DNA of 64,000 nucleotides from Meiothermus sp. (GTDB lineage Bacteria; Deinococcota; Deinococci; Deinococcales; Thermaceae): positions 1,628,501 to 1,692,500 of the forward strand of contig NZ_BPIM01000001.1 in assembly GCF_026004115.1 (NCBI RefSeq), in the 5' to 3' direction. The notes under the pieces are model-generated. The model was not told where the DNA came from. It ran no database searches and worked only from the letters and a program-made list of their open reading frames with translations. A program made the translations under genes and the position numbers. Each line of letters opens with the position of its first letter. The first letter of the stretch is position 1. Positions 54,728 to 63,896 of the stretch are shown in pieces.

Positions 54728-55696
54728 ATGATGCGATTGGCAACTCTAGCTGTGGTTTTGTTAGCTGCGGGAGGTGGGCTGGCCCAGTTCACCCCGCGCA
54801 ACCCCGAGTGCATCGCCCCTGCCGGGGCAGGCGGCGGCTGGGACTTCACCTGCCGCAGCGTGGCCCAGGTGATGCAAGACCTGAAGATTGTGTCCCAACC
54901 CATCAAAACCACCAACCTAACCGGGGGCGGTGGCGGGGTGGCTTATGCCAACGTGGTTACGCAGCGAAACAACGATGCCAACCTGATTGTGGCGGCCAGC
55001 CCGGCCACCACGGTGCGGCTGGCCCAGGGGCAGTTCAGCCGCTTTACCGAGCGAGATGTGCGCTGGTTGGGCGCTGTAGCGGCCGACTTTGGCCTGGTGG
55101 CGGTCAAGGCCGACGCGCCCTGGAAAACCATGCAAGAGCTGGTGGCGGCCTGGAAAGCCGACCCCGCCAAGATTGCCGTGGGCGGGGGCAGCGCGGTGGG
55201 CGGCCAGGACCACATGAAGGTGTTGCTTCTGGGCCGGGCGGCGGGTATTGAGCCGCGTTCCATCAAATACGTACCTTTCGATGGCGGTGGCCAGGCCCTG
55301 ACCTCCTTGCTGGGTGGTTTTATCCAGGTATTCGCCGGAGACGCTTCGGAGCTTCGGGCCCAGGTGGAGTCCGGTACGGTGCGGGTTCTTGCCATGATGT
55401 CGCCCCGTCGCCTCCCTGCGCCCTATGCCAACGTGCCGACCCTTCGGGAGCTGGGCTACAACCTAGACTGGGTGGTCTGGCGCGGCTTCTATGTGCCCAA
55501 GAATATGCCCACCGAAGCCTACGAGTTTTGGGCCAGGGCTTTGCGGCAGGTGGAGCGCAGCCAGGAGTGGGCCAAAGTGCGCGAGCAGAACAGCCTGGGC
55601 CAGTTCTTCATGACCGGGGCCGAGTTCCAGGTCTTCATCGACCGGCAGGTCAACCAGTTCCGCAACCTCTCCCGCGAACTGGGCATCATCCGCTAG
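54728..55696 (+). CDS. tctC: Tripartite tricarboxylate transporter substrate-binding protein
   Basis: Periplasmic TctC/Bug-type binding protein, 322 residues, with signal peptide ending GGGLA-QF. Family features: CIAPAGAGGGWDFTCR at the mature start, KTTNLTGGGGGVAYANV, VGGGSAVGGQDHM, and MSPRRLPAPYANVPTLRELG. It captures a carboxylate for TctAB. ATG 54728 follows AGGAGG; ATG 54731 is next to it. It is the first gene of tctCAB. Confidence 0.92.
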   Translation: MMRLATLAVVLLAAGGGLAQFTPRNPECIAPAGAGGGWDFTCRSVAQVMQDLKIVSQPIKTTNLTGGGGGVAYANVVTQRNNDANLIVAASPATTVRLAQGQFSRFTERDVRWLGAVAADFGLVAVKADAPWKTMQELVAAWKADPAKIAVGGGSAVGGQDHMKVLLLGRAAGIEPRSIKYVPFDGGGQALTSLLGGFIQVFAGDASELRAQVESGTVRVLAMMSPRRLPAPYANVPTLRELGYNLDWVVWRGFYVPKNMPTEAYEFWARALRQVERSQEWAKVREQNSLGQFFMTGAEFQVFIDRQVNQFRNLSRELGIIR

Positions 55697-55706
55697 GCCC
55701 CAGCCG

Positions 55707-56138
55707 ATGGCCGACCGCATCGTAGGCGTTTTGGTCTTGCTGCTGGCCCTGGGGTATGGCCTCGAGGCCAGCCGCATGCAGGTGGGCTTCCTTTCCGACC
55801 CTTTGGGCCCCCGGCCTTTCCCCTATATCATTGCTGTGTTGGTGGGGCTTTCGGCCTTATGGCTCATCTTCAAACCCGACCCCAGCCCCACCTGGCCGCC
55901 CGCGCGCTTCTGGCCGGTGCTGGGGCTGGTGCTCTTGAGCCTGGTGGCGTATGCCTATTTGGTGGTGCCGCTGGGTTTTATACTCACCACTACCCTTGAG
56001 ATGACCTTGCTCTCGCTGCTGTTTGGCGCCCGCTGGTGGCAGGGACTGGGGGCTGCGCTGGCCTTCACCCTGGCCGTCTACTTCTTGTTCACCGAAGGGT
56101 TGGGTGTGACCCTGCCGGTAGGCCGGATTTTCGGATAG
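55707..56138 (+). CDS. tctB: Tripartite tricarboxylate transporter small membrane subunit
   Basis: 143 residues, four membrane helices, with the family motif FLSDPLGPRPFPYIIAVLVG after the first helix. It lies ten bases after tctC and ten before tctA. It works with TctA in sodium- or proton-driven uptake of citrate-like acids. Confidence 0.9.
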   Translation: MADRIVGVLVLLLALGYGLEASRMQVGFLSDPLGPRPFPYIIAVLVGLSALWLIFKPDPSPTWPPARFWPVLGLVLLSLVAYAYLVVPLGFILTTTLEMTLLSLLFGARWWQGLGAALAFTLAVYFLFTEGLGVTLPVGRIFG

Positions 56139-56147
56139 GGGAGACTA

Positions 56148-57659
56148 GTGGATATCCTGCAAGCCCTCCTTAATGGTTTTGGGGTCGCTTTCCAGCCCCT
56201 CAACCTGTTCCTGGTGGTGCTGGGCTGCCTGGTGGGTACGCTGATTGGGGTTTTGCCGGGTATTGGCCCCATCAGCGGGGTGGCCCTTTTGGTGCCCCTC
56301 ACTTTTGCCCTCAAGATGCCGCCCGAGTCGGCCCTCATTTTGCTGGCGGGCATCTACTACGGGGCCATGTACGGCGGCTCCACCACCAGCATCCTGCTCA
56401 ACATCCCCGGCGAGACCTCCTCGGTGGTCACGGCGCTGGACGGCAACAAGCTGGCCAAGCAGGGCCAGGCCGGCCCCGCGCTGGCCATGGCGGCCTGGGG
56501 CTCGTTTATTGCCGGCACCCTCTCGGTGGTGGGCCTGATGACCCTGGGCCCCTTGCTGGCCCAGTGGGCTATCCGCTTTGGGCCTGCCGAATACTTCGCC
56601 CTGATGGTCTTTGGCTTCTCCACCCTTTCGGCCCTGGCCGGCAAAAACCTCTTTAAGGCCCTGATCGCTACCGGCTTTGGCCTGATGCTGGCCACGGTGG
56701 GCCAGGACCCGCAGTCGGGCATCTCGCGCTATACCTTTGGGCTCTTGCAGCTCGAGGACGGCATGGACTTTCTGGTGGTGGCCATCGGGCTTTTCGCGGT
56801 CAGCGAGGTGCTGATGCTTCTGGAGGAGAAGACCCCCGGCGCCATGCGGGCCCAGGTGGGGCGTATCTACCTTTCCTTGCGGGACTTCATGGCCTCACTG
56901 CTCACCATTTTGCGTAGCAGCGTGCTGGGCTTCCTGATAGGGGTTTTGCCGGGGGCCGGAGCCTCCATAGCCAGCTTCGTGGCCTACACCACCGAGAAGC
57001 GCCTGCTGGGCGCCAGAGCCCGCTTTGGCGAGGGCGACCTGCGTGGGGTGGCGGCGCCCGAGTCGGCCAACAATGCCGCCGCAGGCGGGGCCATGATTCC
57101 CCTCCTGACCCTGGGCCTGCCCGGCAGCGGCACCACCGCCATCATGCTGGGGGCCCTGATCAGCCTGGGGGTCACGCCGGGGCCGCAGATGTTCCAGAAG
57201 AACCCCGAGGTGGTCTGGGGCCTGATTGCCTCGATGTACGTGGGCAACGCGGTGCTGCTGCTCTTGAACCTGCCTTTGGTGGGCCTTTTTGTGCGGCTTC
57301 TGGCGGTGCCGGCCTGGTTTTTGATTCCGGCGGTGCTGGCCATTAGCTTTATTGGGGTCTATGCGGTCAACAACAACCCCTTCGACCTGCTTCTGATGGC
57401 GGTGTTTGGCCTGGTGGGCTACCTGATGCGCAAGCTCGAGTTTCCCCTGGCCCCGGTGCTGTTGGGCCTGGTGCTGGGCTACCTGATGGAAATTAACCTG
57501 CGGCGGGCCATGACCATCAGCAACGGGGACGTGGGTTACCTGTTTAGCAGCCCCATTGCCATAGCGCTGTGGATACTGGCTGCGCTCTCGCTGTTCGCGC
57601 CTGTGATAATCGCCCGCTTCCGCAAGCAAGGCTTGGGGCAGGGCGATGAGGAGTTGTAG
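56148..57659 (+). CDS. tctA: Tripartite tricarboxylate transporter large membrane subunit
   Basis: 503 residues, about 11-12 membrane helices. Duplicated family motifs: GVLPGIGPISGVALLVPLTF (about 36-55) with YGAMYGGSTTSILLNIPGE, and GVLPGAGASIASFVAY with GGAMIPLLTLGLPGSGTTA in the second half. It starts at GTG 56148 behind GGGGAGA. It forms the transport channel with TctB. Confidence 0.93.
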   Translation: MDILQALLNGFGVAFQPLNLFLVVLGCLVGTLIGVLPGIGPISGVALLVPLTFALKMPPESALILLAGIYYGAMYGGSTTSILLNIPGETSSVVTALDGNKLAKQGQAGPALAMAAWGSFIAGTLSVVGLMTLGPLLAQWAIRFGPAEYFALMVFGFSTLSALAGKNLFKALIATGFGLMLATVGQDPQSGISRYTFGLLQLEDGMDFLVVAIGLFAVSEVLMLLEEKTPGAMRAQVGRIYLSLRDFMASLLTILRSSVLGFLIGVLPGAGASIASFVAYTTEKRLLGARARFGEGDLRGVAAPESANNAAAGGAMIPLLTLGLPGSGTTAIMLGALISLGVTPGPQMFQKNPEVVWGLIASMYVGNAVLLLLNLPLVGLFVRLLAVPAWFLIPAVLAISFIGVYAVNNNPFDLLLMAVFGLVGYLMRKLEFPLAPVLLGLVLGYLMEINLRRAMTISNGDVGYLFSSPIAIALWILAALSLFAPVIIARFRKQGLGQGDEEL

Positions 57660-57692
57660 GCAGGTTAGCAACCGCTGTTCTAGAGGAAGCTT

Positions 57693-58301
57693 TTAGCGCA
57701 TTTCCTTTACCAGAACCTGTGCAGTACCAAAGCATCCGGGATTGGTAAAAGCTTCGGTCCCTGAGCCGTTGTTGGTAGCCATTACCCAAATGCTTACGGT
57801 GTGGGTACCTGTCGGCAGGCCCGTCACCACACCGTTCATTGCTGCGTTGACCCCTGTCCCCCCGACTTCATTGCTGCGCACCAGGGCGCGGATTCTCCCG
57901 GTGGCTGTGGGGTTGTTGTCGACCCGTAACTCGAAAATGGCCCCATTTGAGCTGGTTAGGGACTGGACGTACAGCCGACCGGTGAAGGTCAGTTCGATGG
58001 TTGAGTTTGCGTCTTGCTTGTCGAAGGTTCCCAGGTCTGCGATTTTGGTGTAGGTGTTTGTGAAGGCTGCAACGGTTTCGCAGGACACTGCAATTGCTGT
58101 GCTTCGCAACAGCTCGGTGGTGGGTTTGGCCTCGAGGGCGTCCACGGCGGTCTTCAGAGCTGTGAAATTGGCGTTCAAGGCTGCCGCACTAATGACCTGC
58201 CCTGCCGAAAAACTGTTGGGAATTGTCACTGCCAACGCGCTCAAGCCCGCTGCCACGATAGCTGCACCCAAAACGAATTATTTGAGGTTCTTTCCGTTCA
58301 T
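57693..58301 (-). pseudogene. Secreted protein gene interrupted by an in-frame stop in its signal peptide
   Basis: From ATG 58301, which has AGGAG seven bases upstream, the reading frame is MNGKNLK, a TAA at 58278-58280, then FVLGAAIVAAGLSALAV and a further 180 residues. The positively charged start and hydrophobic stretch make a normal signal peptide split by the stop. The mature part begins IPNSFSAGQVISAAALNANF, a pattern seen in tail-fibre-like or surface proteins, and ends with a beta-rich domain. A restart at TTG 58271 is possible but lacks a ribosome site. Confidence 0.72.
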
Positions 58302-58502
58302 GGTCGCTCCTTTGAGGGCAATATAGTCAACCCAGCGTTATGTGAGCGTTATATAGACGTCTGCACCGTTGGTAATCAGTTTGTGGATTTCGGTGGGACT
58401 GCTATTATCGCCGGTCATCGTTGAAAGGTTCCGCCAGCAACGGATTGGCGGGCGAGGTGCAGCAATCGTGACCCTCCTTACGACCCCCACCCCAGAACGC
58501 GT

Positions 58503-58508
58503 TACCCT
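58503..58508 (+). promoter_or_regulatory. -10 box of a small membrane protein gene
   Basis: TACCCT six bases before the ATG at 58515, the same arrangement as at 27721. Confidence 0.4.
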
Positions 58509-58514
58509 CGAGGC

Positions 58515-58820
58515 ATGGAATTCCTCGGGTGGTCGCTGGTCATTCTGGCGGTGCTGCTGCTCACGGGTTGGTTGGGGCCCATTCTGGGGGGGGTGCTGGC
58601 GATTGCGGCCCTGCCGGTACTGGCAGTGCTGGGTGTGGTGCTGTTCCCCCTGCTGTTGGTGTTGCTGGTTCTGGGCCTGGTGCTGGGGGTGGTGGGCAGC
58701 GCCCTGGGGGTGGCGGCGGGCCTGCTGGGGTTTTTGCTCCAGTGGGGGCTACCCCTCCTGCTCCTGGGAGCGGGTATCTGGCTACTCACCAGAAAGCGTC
58801 GTCCGCGCTTGCAAGCCTGA
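58515..58820 (+). CDS. Small hydrophobic membrane protein
   Basis: 101 residues made of three to four glycine- and leucine-rich membrane segments (about 5-25, 27-45, 47-73, 75-92) and a basic tail (TRKRRPRLQA). No family recognised. A bidirectional terminator follows. Confidence 0.7.
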   Translation: MEFLGWSLVILAVLLLTGWLGPILGGVLAIAALPVLAVLGVVLFPLLLVLLVLGLVLGVVGSALGVAAGLLGFLLQWGLPLLLLGAGIWLLTRKRRPRLQA

Positions 58821-58827
58821 ATGAAAA

Positions 58828-58849
58828 AGCCCCCTCGAGCGAGGGGGCT
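58828..58849. terminator. Bidirectional terminator between convergent genes
   Basis: AGCCCCCTCG-AG-CGAGGGGGCT, a perfect 10-bp stem with an A-run on its left, serving mainly the minus-strand helicase gene. Confidence 0.85.
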
Positions 58850-58865
58850 CCGCATTGTGTTTTAT

Positions 58866-60533
58866 TTACCGGTACACCACGCGCCTGCGTTCGCCCTCGA
58901 GGCGGTCTTCAAACCCTTCGAAACGGCGCTCGCTCTGATTGCGGCGCTGTCCTCCACCGGTGCGGTTGCCCTGAGAACGGCCCTGGCTACGGCCAGAGCC
59001 CTGGCGTTCGGGCAGCCGGGACTCCGCAGGCACCTCGGTGGCTTTCATCAGGCGCAGGTCGCGTAGCGCCGAATGGTCGAGCTTGCTCACATCTTCGGGC
59101 CGGATATCCACATAAGCGGCCAGCTCGCCGTCCAGGCGAATGCGCCCGATCTCGCCTGCGCCCGCGCCTTTCAGCACTGCAACCACACGGTTCACGCTGA
59201 GGCGCGAGCCTGATAGCTTGAGGGTGACCCAGTTCTCCTCGCCGGTAATCAGGCTCTTGGGGGTGGGGGCTCCGCCCAGAACTAAAGCCAGCATGCCGGC
59301 TACCGCGTCCACGCCCCCTTCGGCAATCAGGCGCTCGGCCTGTTCGCGCCAGAGCTTCTTGTCGGCCTCGGGCTGCCTGGCAATCCGGCGGGCCAGCACG
59401 GCCCACTTGGCCTCCATGACCTCTTCGGGGGTGGGGGGGTTGACCCGCTTGAAGCTGCGTTTGACCTCGCGCTCGAGGGTCTCCAGTTCGCGCTTATCGC
59501 GGGGGCCATACAGAATTACAACCTTGCCCGAGCGCCCCGCCCGCCCAGTACGACCCGAGCGGTGCAGATAAGATTCGCTTTGATCCGGCAGGCGGTAGTG
59601 TACTACCAGATCGACCTCGGGGATGTCGAGCCCCCGGGCGGCCACGTCGGTGGCGACCAACACGCTTACGGCCCCGCTGCGGAAGCGCTCCATTACGCGC
59701 TCGCGGTCAATCTGGCCCATGTCGCCGTGAATGGGGGCCGCGCTGTGGGCCCGGCTTTCCAGGCCCAGGGCCAGGTCGTTGCACTCGGCCTTGGTACTCG
59801 TAAAGACGATGGTGCGCTCGGGTGCATAGGCAAAGAGCAGATCCGAGAGCACCGAGATGCGGCCATGGATGGGGGCCTGAATAGCGACTTCCTCATAGGA
59901 GATGGCCTCGTCTTTGATGACATTGATAAGGGTAGCCCCCCGTTGAAAGCGCTCCGAAAGGCGACGCGCCCAGGTGGGTAGAGTAGCCGAGAACAACAGG
60001 GTCTGCCGGGTGGCAGGCGTGGCCTCCAGCAATTGCTCGACCGCTTCCTCAAAGCCCATCGAGAGCATCTCATCGGCTTCGTCGAGCACCACAATCTCGA
60101 CCCTGGATAGCTCGAGAACGCGCTGCTCCATATAGTCGATGGCCCGCCCTGGGGTAGCTACTACCACGTCGGTGCCGCGTTTGAGGGCTTCGGCCTGCTT
60201 GCCGTAGCCGGTGCCGCCGTAGATGGGCGTTATGCTCAGGTGCGGCGCCAGCCACTCGAGTTCCTTGGCGACTTGAAGGGCCAGCTCGCGGGTGGGGGTG
60301 AGGACAAAGGCCCGGGGGGCGCGTCCGCGCTCACGGGCGGCATCCAGCCGATGGGCGATGGGGATACCAAAAGCCAGGGTTTTGCCGGTGCCGGTGCGGG
60401 CCTGGCCCAGTACGTCCTTGCCCTCCAGGGCCAGTGGGATGGCCGCAGCCTGGATGGGGGTGGCGGTGGTAAAACCTTTGGCCTCGAGGGCCCTGGCAAC
60501 TTCAGATCTTAACGTAAATGCAGAAAACTCCAT
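58866..60533 (-). CDS. DEAD-box RNA helicase (Hera type)
   Basis: ATP-dependent RNA helicase, 555 residues. Motifs: Q-motif region GFTTATPIQAAAIPLAL, motif I ARTGTGKT, VLDEADEMLSMGF, SAT, and HRSGRTGRAGRSG in the second RecA domain. After about residue 370 there is a dimerisation region and a C-terminal RNA-binding domain ending in a Gly/Arg/Gln-rich tail, the layout of Thermus Hera. It likely remodels ribosomal or cold-induced RNA structure. The leader contains a stable hairpin around 60587-60600. Confidence 0.92.
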   Translation of the reverse strand: MEFSAFTLRSEVARALEAKGFTTATPIQAAAIPLALEGKDVLGQARTGTGKTLAFGIPIAHRLDAARERGRAPRAFVLTPTRELALQVAKELEWLAPHLSITPIYGGTGYGKQAEALKRGTDVVVATPGRAIDYMEQRVLELSRVEIVVLDEADEMLSMGFEEAVEQLLEATPATRQTLLFSATLPTWARRLSERFQRGATLINVIKDEAISYEEVAIQAPIHGRISVLSDLLFAYAPERTIVFTSTKAECNDLALGLESRAHSAAPIHGDMGQIDRERVMERFRSGAVSVLVATDVAARGLDIPEVDLVVHYRLPDQSESYLHRSGRTGRAGRSGKVVILYGPRDKRELETLEREVKRSFKRVNPPTPEEVMEAKWAVLARRIARQPEADKKLWREQAERLIAEGGVDAVAGMLALVLGGAPTPKSLITGEENWVTLKLSGSRLSVNRVVAVLKGAGAGEIGRIRLDGELAAYVDIRPEDVSKLDHSALRDLRLMKATEVPAESRLPERQGSGRSQGRSQGNRTGGGQRRNQSERRFEGFEDRLEGERRRVVYR

Positions 60534-60894
60534 GTTTTAAACGTCCTTTTTGGGTGGTGGGCTGAAAAGCCTTCGAGGCGAATCCAACCCTGTAGGGTTC
60601 GAGCCGCTCATCCCAGAAAGAACCGAATGTCCAAACTGTACCGAGGTATAGGATGTACGGCTTTGTTGAACCATGCGCTTGGCCGCACCCTGCGGGAAAG
60701 TAAGCGCAACCCTTGCAGTGTGGGGGATGGCGTGGGTTTTGTCAAGGGTTATTGGTTGAAAGCCCGAAGCCAAAGGCCCAAAGCGTATGAATATTGCTAA
60801 AAATCGGACTATTACCAATTTTTGGGCTATCAGCTTCGGGGCTTTAGGATACTTCTTCACACGGCTTCTGCTATCCTTGGCCCTCGAGGTGATT
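60534..60894. other. Divergent intergenic region between helicase and stalk-protein genes
   Basis: About 360 bases with no supported gene. A small hairpin AACCCT-GT-AGGGTT (60587-60600) lies in the likely helicase leader. A reading frame from 60787 runs into the next gene but its first 36 codons are not convincing as protein. Confidence 0.45.
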
Positions 60895-62574
60895 GTGCGC
60901 TGGTTTGTGTTGCTTTTGTGGATTGCTGTCGCTGCTTCTGCGCAGCAGCTTGCCACCCGTCAGTTGGTACTGGACTTCGAGGGGGGGCTGGCCTACCTCA
61001 ATGGTTCGCCCATCACCCTGAACCCCCCTGCCCGTGTGGTGGAGGGGCGGGCCCTTATTCCGGTGCGGGAGGTGGCCCGGGTACTGGGGGTCAGCCTGGA
61101 GAACCTGAACCATGGCACCCAGGGGGTGCGGCTGGGCAAGCTGGAACTTTATCCCGCTTTGGGCCAGGCCCGCCTGGAGGGACGACCTCTGGGTTTGAAT
61201 GAGGTGGGGCAGTTGCAGGATGGGGTGATGTTCGTTTCGGCCCGCACCCTGGAAGCGGCCCTGGGGGCTGCGGTGGTGTTCGATCCGCTACAGCGCGTGC
61301 TCACCCTGACCTATATCCACGGTGCCATTGCGCGGGACACCACCCGTCCGGTTGCGCGTTTTGCTACCGACAAGCAGGAGTACAAAATCGGGGAGCCGGT
61401 GCGTATCATCGAGTACTCCTATGACCCTGACGGACAGCCGCTTTCCCTGAGCTTTACCGGACGCGAAGAAGCCTACTTCACCCCTGGCGAGAAACTGATT
61501 ACCCTGGTGGTTACCAACCGCGCAGGGCGCAGCAGCGAGCCTTTTTCCCGGCGCATCGTAGTGCGGCCCGAGGTTATGTACAGTGCGCGCGATTATGCCC
61601 TGCGCTTTTACAGTGTAGGGCGCCTCTTTCTCGACCCCGAGATACTGAGCTATCCGGTTCTCGCGACCGATAGGCAGGACGGGGACGTACCCCTGCTGGT
61701 CTCCAACTCCCCTGAGCAGGTTGCGCGCTCGGGGGTGCTTTATGCCGACGCGGTAAGCGGTTCGGCCCGCCTCCTGGCCTATCACCAGAACGCCCTCCCG
61801 ACTCCGGCCCGGCTGGTGGTGCTAGTGAGCAACGTGGACGTGGTACCGGTTCACCTTAAGGTCGAGCGGCTGGGCGAGACGGCGGCTACCCGGGTAGTGG
61901 CGGTGCTGGGGCAGGCGAGTCTCATGGACTTCTTGCTGGCCCAGGCAGGCGAGCAGGTGCGCCTTGAGCCCGGCCAGACGGTAGCGCTCTACCGATCGGA
62001 CTTGCTGGCTGCCGGCCAGGGCCTCAATCTGATGGCCGATCTCCAGGCCAGTGGTCAGGTCAACCTGACGGTAGCGATGATCGAGGAGAGCCTGTTGCCT
62101 GCGCTCAGCAATGAGGGGCTGGCTTCTCTGCTGCCCTTGCTGCCCAACCTCGAGCCCGATGGCACCCATGTGCGCGGTACTTTTCCATCGGCGCTGCGTA
62201 CCCTGCGGGTGCGACTGGAAGGCACGGTGGGCCGCATCGTGATTGGCGATGGGGTTTTTGACCCGACGCCTGCCGGCATGGATGCCCTCACGGGCCAGCC
62301 CGTGCGCCTGCGGGGCCACTACGGCCTCACCTACCGGGTTGTGCTGGACGGGGCACTCAACACGGTGGGCGCTTTCTCTCCCCGCGGAGGGGCTTATGTG
62401 GGGGCCATCCGGGTCAACGGCCTCTTGCAGCCTGTGCCGTCCAACGGGGTGCTTTTGCGTCCGGACAACCCCCTGATTTTCTTCCGCGAAACCCAGAATG
62501 ATCAGGTCACCATCGAGCTCATACCGGCTTCCGGCTCGTATCTGCCGGTGAATCTGGTGGTGTACCGACTGTAG
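60895..62574 (+). CDS. Secreted protein with copper amine oxidase-type N-terminal (stalk) domain
   Basis: 559 residues from GTG 60895, which follows CGAGGTG and begins a clear signal peptide (ending AAASA-QQ). Residues about 20-135 match the stalk domain found in many exported proteins: GRALIPVREVARVLG and MFVSARTLEAALGA with VVFDPLQRVLTL. The rest is beta-rich with an Ig-like segment (140-210) and no recognised catalytic motif. It is probably a cell-envelope protein. The in-frame ATG at 60787 would spoil the signal peptide. Confidence 0.8.
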   Translation: MRWFVLLLWIAVAASAQQLATRQLVLDFEGGLAYLNGSPITLNPPARVVEGRALIPVREVARVLGVSLENLNHGTQGVRLGKLELYPALGQARLEGRPLGLNEVGQLQDGVMFVSARTLEAALGAAVVFDPLQRVLTLTYIHGAIARDTTRPVARFATDKQEYKIGEPVRIIEYSYDPDGQPLSLSFTGREEAYFTPGEKLITLVVTNRAGRSSEPFSRRIVVRPEVMYSARDYALRFYSVGRLFLDPEILSYPVLATDRQDGDVPLLVSNSPEQVARSGVLYADAVSGSARLLAYHQNALPTPARLVVLVSNVDVVPVHLKVERLGETAATRVVAVLGQASLMDFLLAQAGEQVRLEPGQTVALYRSDLLAAGQGLNLMADLQASGQVNLTVAMIEESLLPALSNEGLASLLPLLPNLEPDGTHVRGTFPSALRTLRVRLEGTVGRIVIGDGVFDPTPAGMDALTGQPVRLRGHYGLTYRVVLDGALNTVGAFSPRGGAYVGAIRVNGLLQPVPSNGVLLRPDNPLIFFRETQNDQVTIELIPASGSYLPVNLVVYRL

Positions 62575-62594
62575 CCACTAGAAGCCCCCCGGCC

Positions 62595-63812
62595 CTAAGA
62601 AGCCCCCGGAAAGGGAATTACATCTACCGAATCGCCAGGCTGTGCCGAAAGGCCGGCCTCGAGCACCACCAGCGCATTCCCCACCGCCATCGAGTTCAGC
62701 ACGCCGCTGGACTGGTTGCCGGTGCTTGCCACGCGGTAGCGGTCGTTTTCCCAGCGCAGCACGGCCCGCCGGTAGGCCCGCCGGGTGGGGTTGGCCTCGA
62801 AAGGGGTATCGGCCACAGCCCTCACCAGGCTGTAAGGCGCATCGGTGCGCCCCAACAGCTTGAACAGAAAAGGCCGCCCGAAGAGCAAAAACGTCACCAT
62901 CGCCGAGACCGGATTGCCCGGCAGGCCCATCAGGGGTAGCCCGTTCCAGGTCGCAAAGAGCAAGGGGCCCCCCGGCTGCAACTTGACCTTCCAGAAATGG
63001 ATCTCACCTTCGCGCTCCAGCATCTGCCGCACGATGTCGTACTCGCCCATCGAAACCCCACCCGTCGTGAGGAGCAGGTCAAGTTTGCCAGCCCGCTGTA
63101 GCTGGGCGCGAACTCCCTCTACACTGTCCGATGCTTTGGGTAAGATGACGGGCTCACCGCCTGCCTCCAATACCAGGCCCGCCACCGAGTAGCTATTGGA
63201 GTTGTAGACCCCACCATAGGGTAGTGGCTCCCCTGGCTCGACCACCTCGTCGCCGGTGGACAGAATACCCACCCTGGGCCGCCGAACCACCGGCAGCTGG
63301 TCGTAGCCCATGGCCGCTGCCAGCCCCACCCGGCCGGGGGTGACTAAATCGCCCTTGTGCAAATACGTCTGCCCCAGCACCAGGTCGTCGCCCTTGCGGC
63401 GAATGTCGGCAGCCGAGGCCGGTTTCATCAGCCAGACATAATCGCCCTCCCGCAGGGTGTCTTCCACCCGAATCACCGCATTGGCCCCTTTGGGTATGGG
63501 GGTGCCGGTAAAAACCTGCACGGCTTCTCCGGGCTCCAGCTTTCCGGTGAATGGTTTGCCAGCGGGCGATTGACCGACCACTTTGAGCTTGACCGGGTTG
63601 CCCAACGAGGCGCCCCTGGTGTCGGCCTCGAGGCAGGCATAGCCGTCTACTGCCGTATCGTCGGTGTAGGGGTGGTTAACCTTAGCGCTTAGTTCTGCGC
63701 CCAAAATGCCGCCGTAAGCAGCGGTCAGGGGCAACAGCTCAATGCTTTCCAGGGGTTTGGCCTGTTGCAATACAATCTCAAGGGCTGCTTCGACGGTAAT
63801 GTTCTGCTTCAT
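62595..63812 (-). CDS. moeA: Molybdopterin molybdenumtransferase
   Basis: Inserts molybdate into adenylylated molybdopterin, the last step of molybdenum-cofactor synthesis. 405 residues in four domains. Motifs: DDTAVDGYA near the N-terminus, QVFTGTPIPKGANAVI, GILSTGDEVVEPGEPL, LLTTGGVSMGEYD and MGLPGNPVSAMVTF. The ATG at 63812 is seven bases from TAGGAT, so it is probably leaderless. Other cofactor genes are not in the window. Confidence 0.95.
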   Translation of the reverse strand: MKQNITVEAALEIVLQQAKPLESIELLPLTAAYGGILGAELSAKVNHPYTDDTAVDGYACLEADTRGASLGNPVKLKVVGQSPAGKPFTGKLEPGEAVQVFTGTPIPKGANAVIRVEDTLREGDYVWLMKPASAADIRRKGDDLVLGQTYLHKGDLVTPGRVGLAAAMGYDQLPVVRRPRVGILSTGDEVVEPGEPLPYGGVYNSNSYSVAGLVLEAGGEPVILPKASDSVEGVRAQLQRAGKLDLLLTTGGVSMGEYDIVRQMLEREGEIHFWKVKLQPGGPLLFATWNGLPLMGLPGNPVSAMVTFLLFGRPFLFKLLGRTDAPYSLVRAVADTPFEANPTRRAYRRAVLRWENDRYRVASTGNQSSGVLNSMAVGNALVVLEAGLSAQPGDSVDVIPFPGAS

Positions 63813-63819
63813 AGCTTCT

Positions 63820-63825
63820 ATCCTA
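63820..63825 (-). promoter_or_regulatory. -10 box of moeA, probably leaderless
   Basis: TAGGAT on the minus strand, seven bases before the ATG at 63812. Confidence 0.5.
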
Positions 63826-63867
63826 TCCAGTTGGGGTTATCTTCGTGATACCAGGACGTCCCCCCTA

Positions 63868-63896
63868 TTGACACATCCAAACACCTTTGATATTCT
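63868..63896 (+). promoter_or_regulatory. Strong sigma-70-type promoter at the right edge
   Basis: TTGACA (63868-63873), exactly 17 bases, TATTCT (63891-63896). The -35 is a perfect consensus. The product is not clear in the remaining 100 bases: the first ATG (63935) is closed by a stop after four codons, so an RNA gene or a gene starting beyond the edge is possible. Confidence 0.7.

Noticed and set aside
60580..60640. tRNA or tRNA-like gene (contains GGGTTCGAGCC-like sequence)
   Set aside because: No acceptor stem or anticodon arm can be formed around it; only a short hairpin is present.
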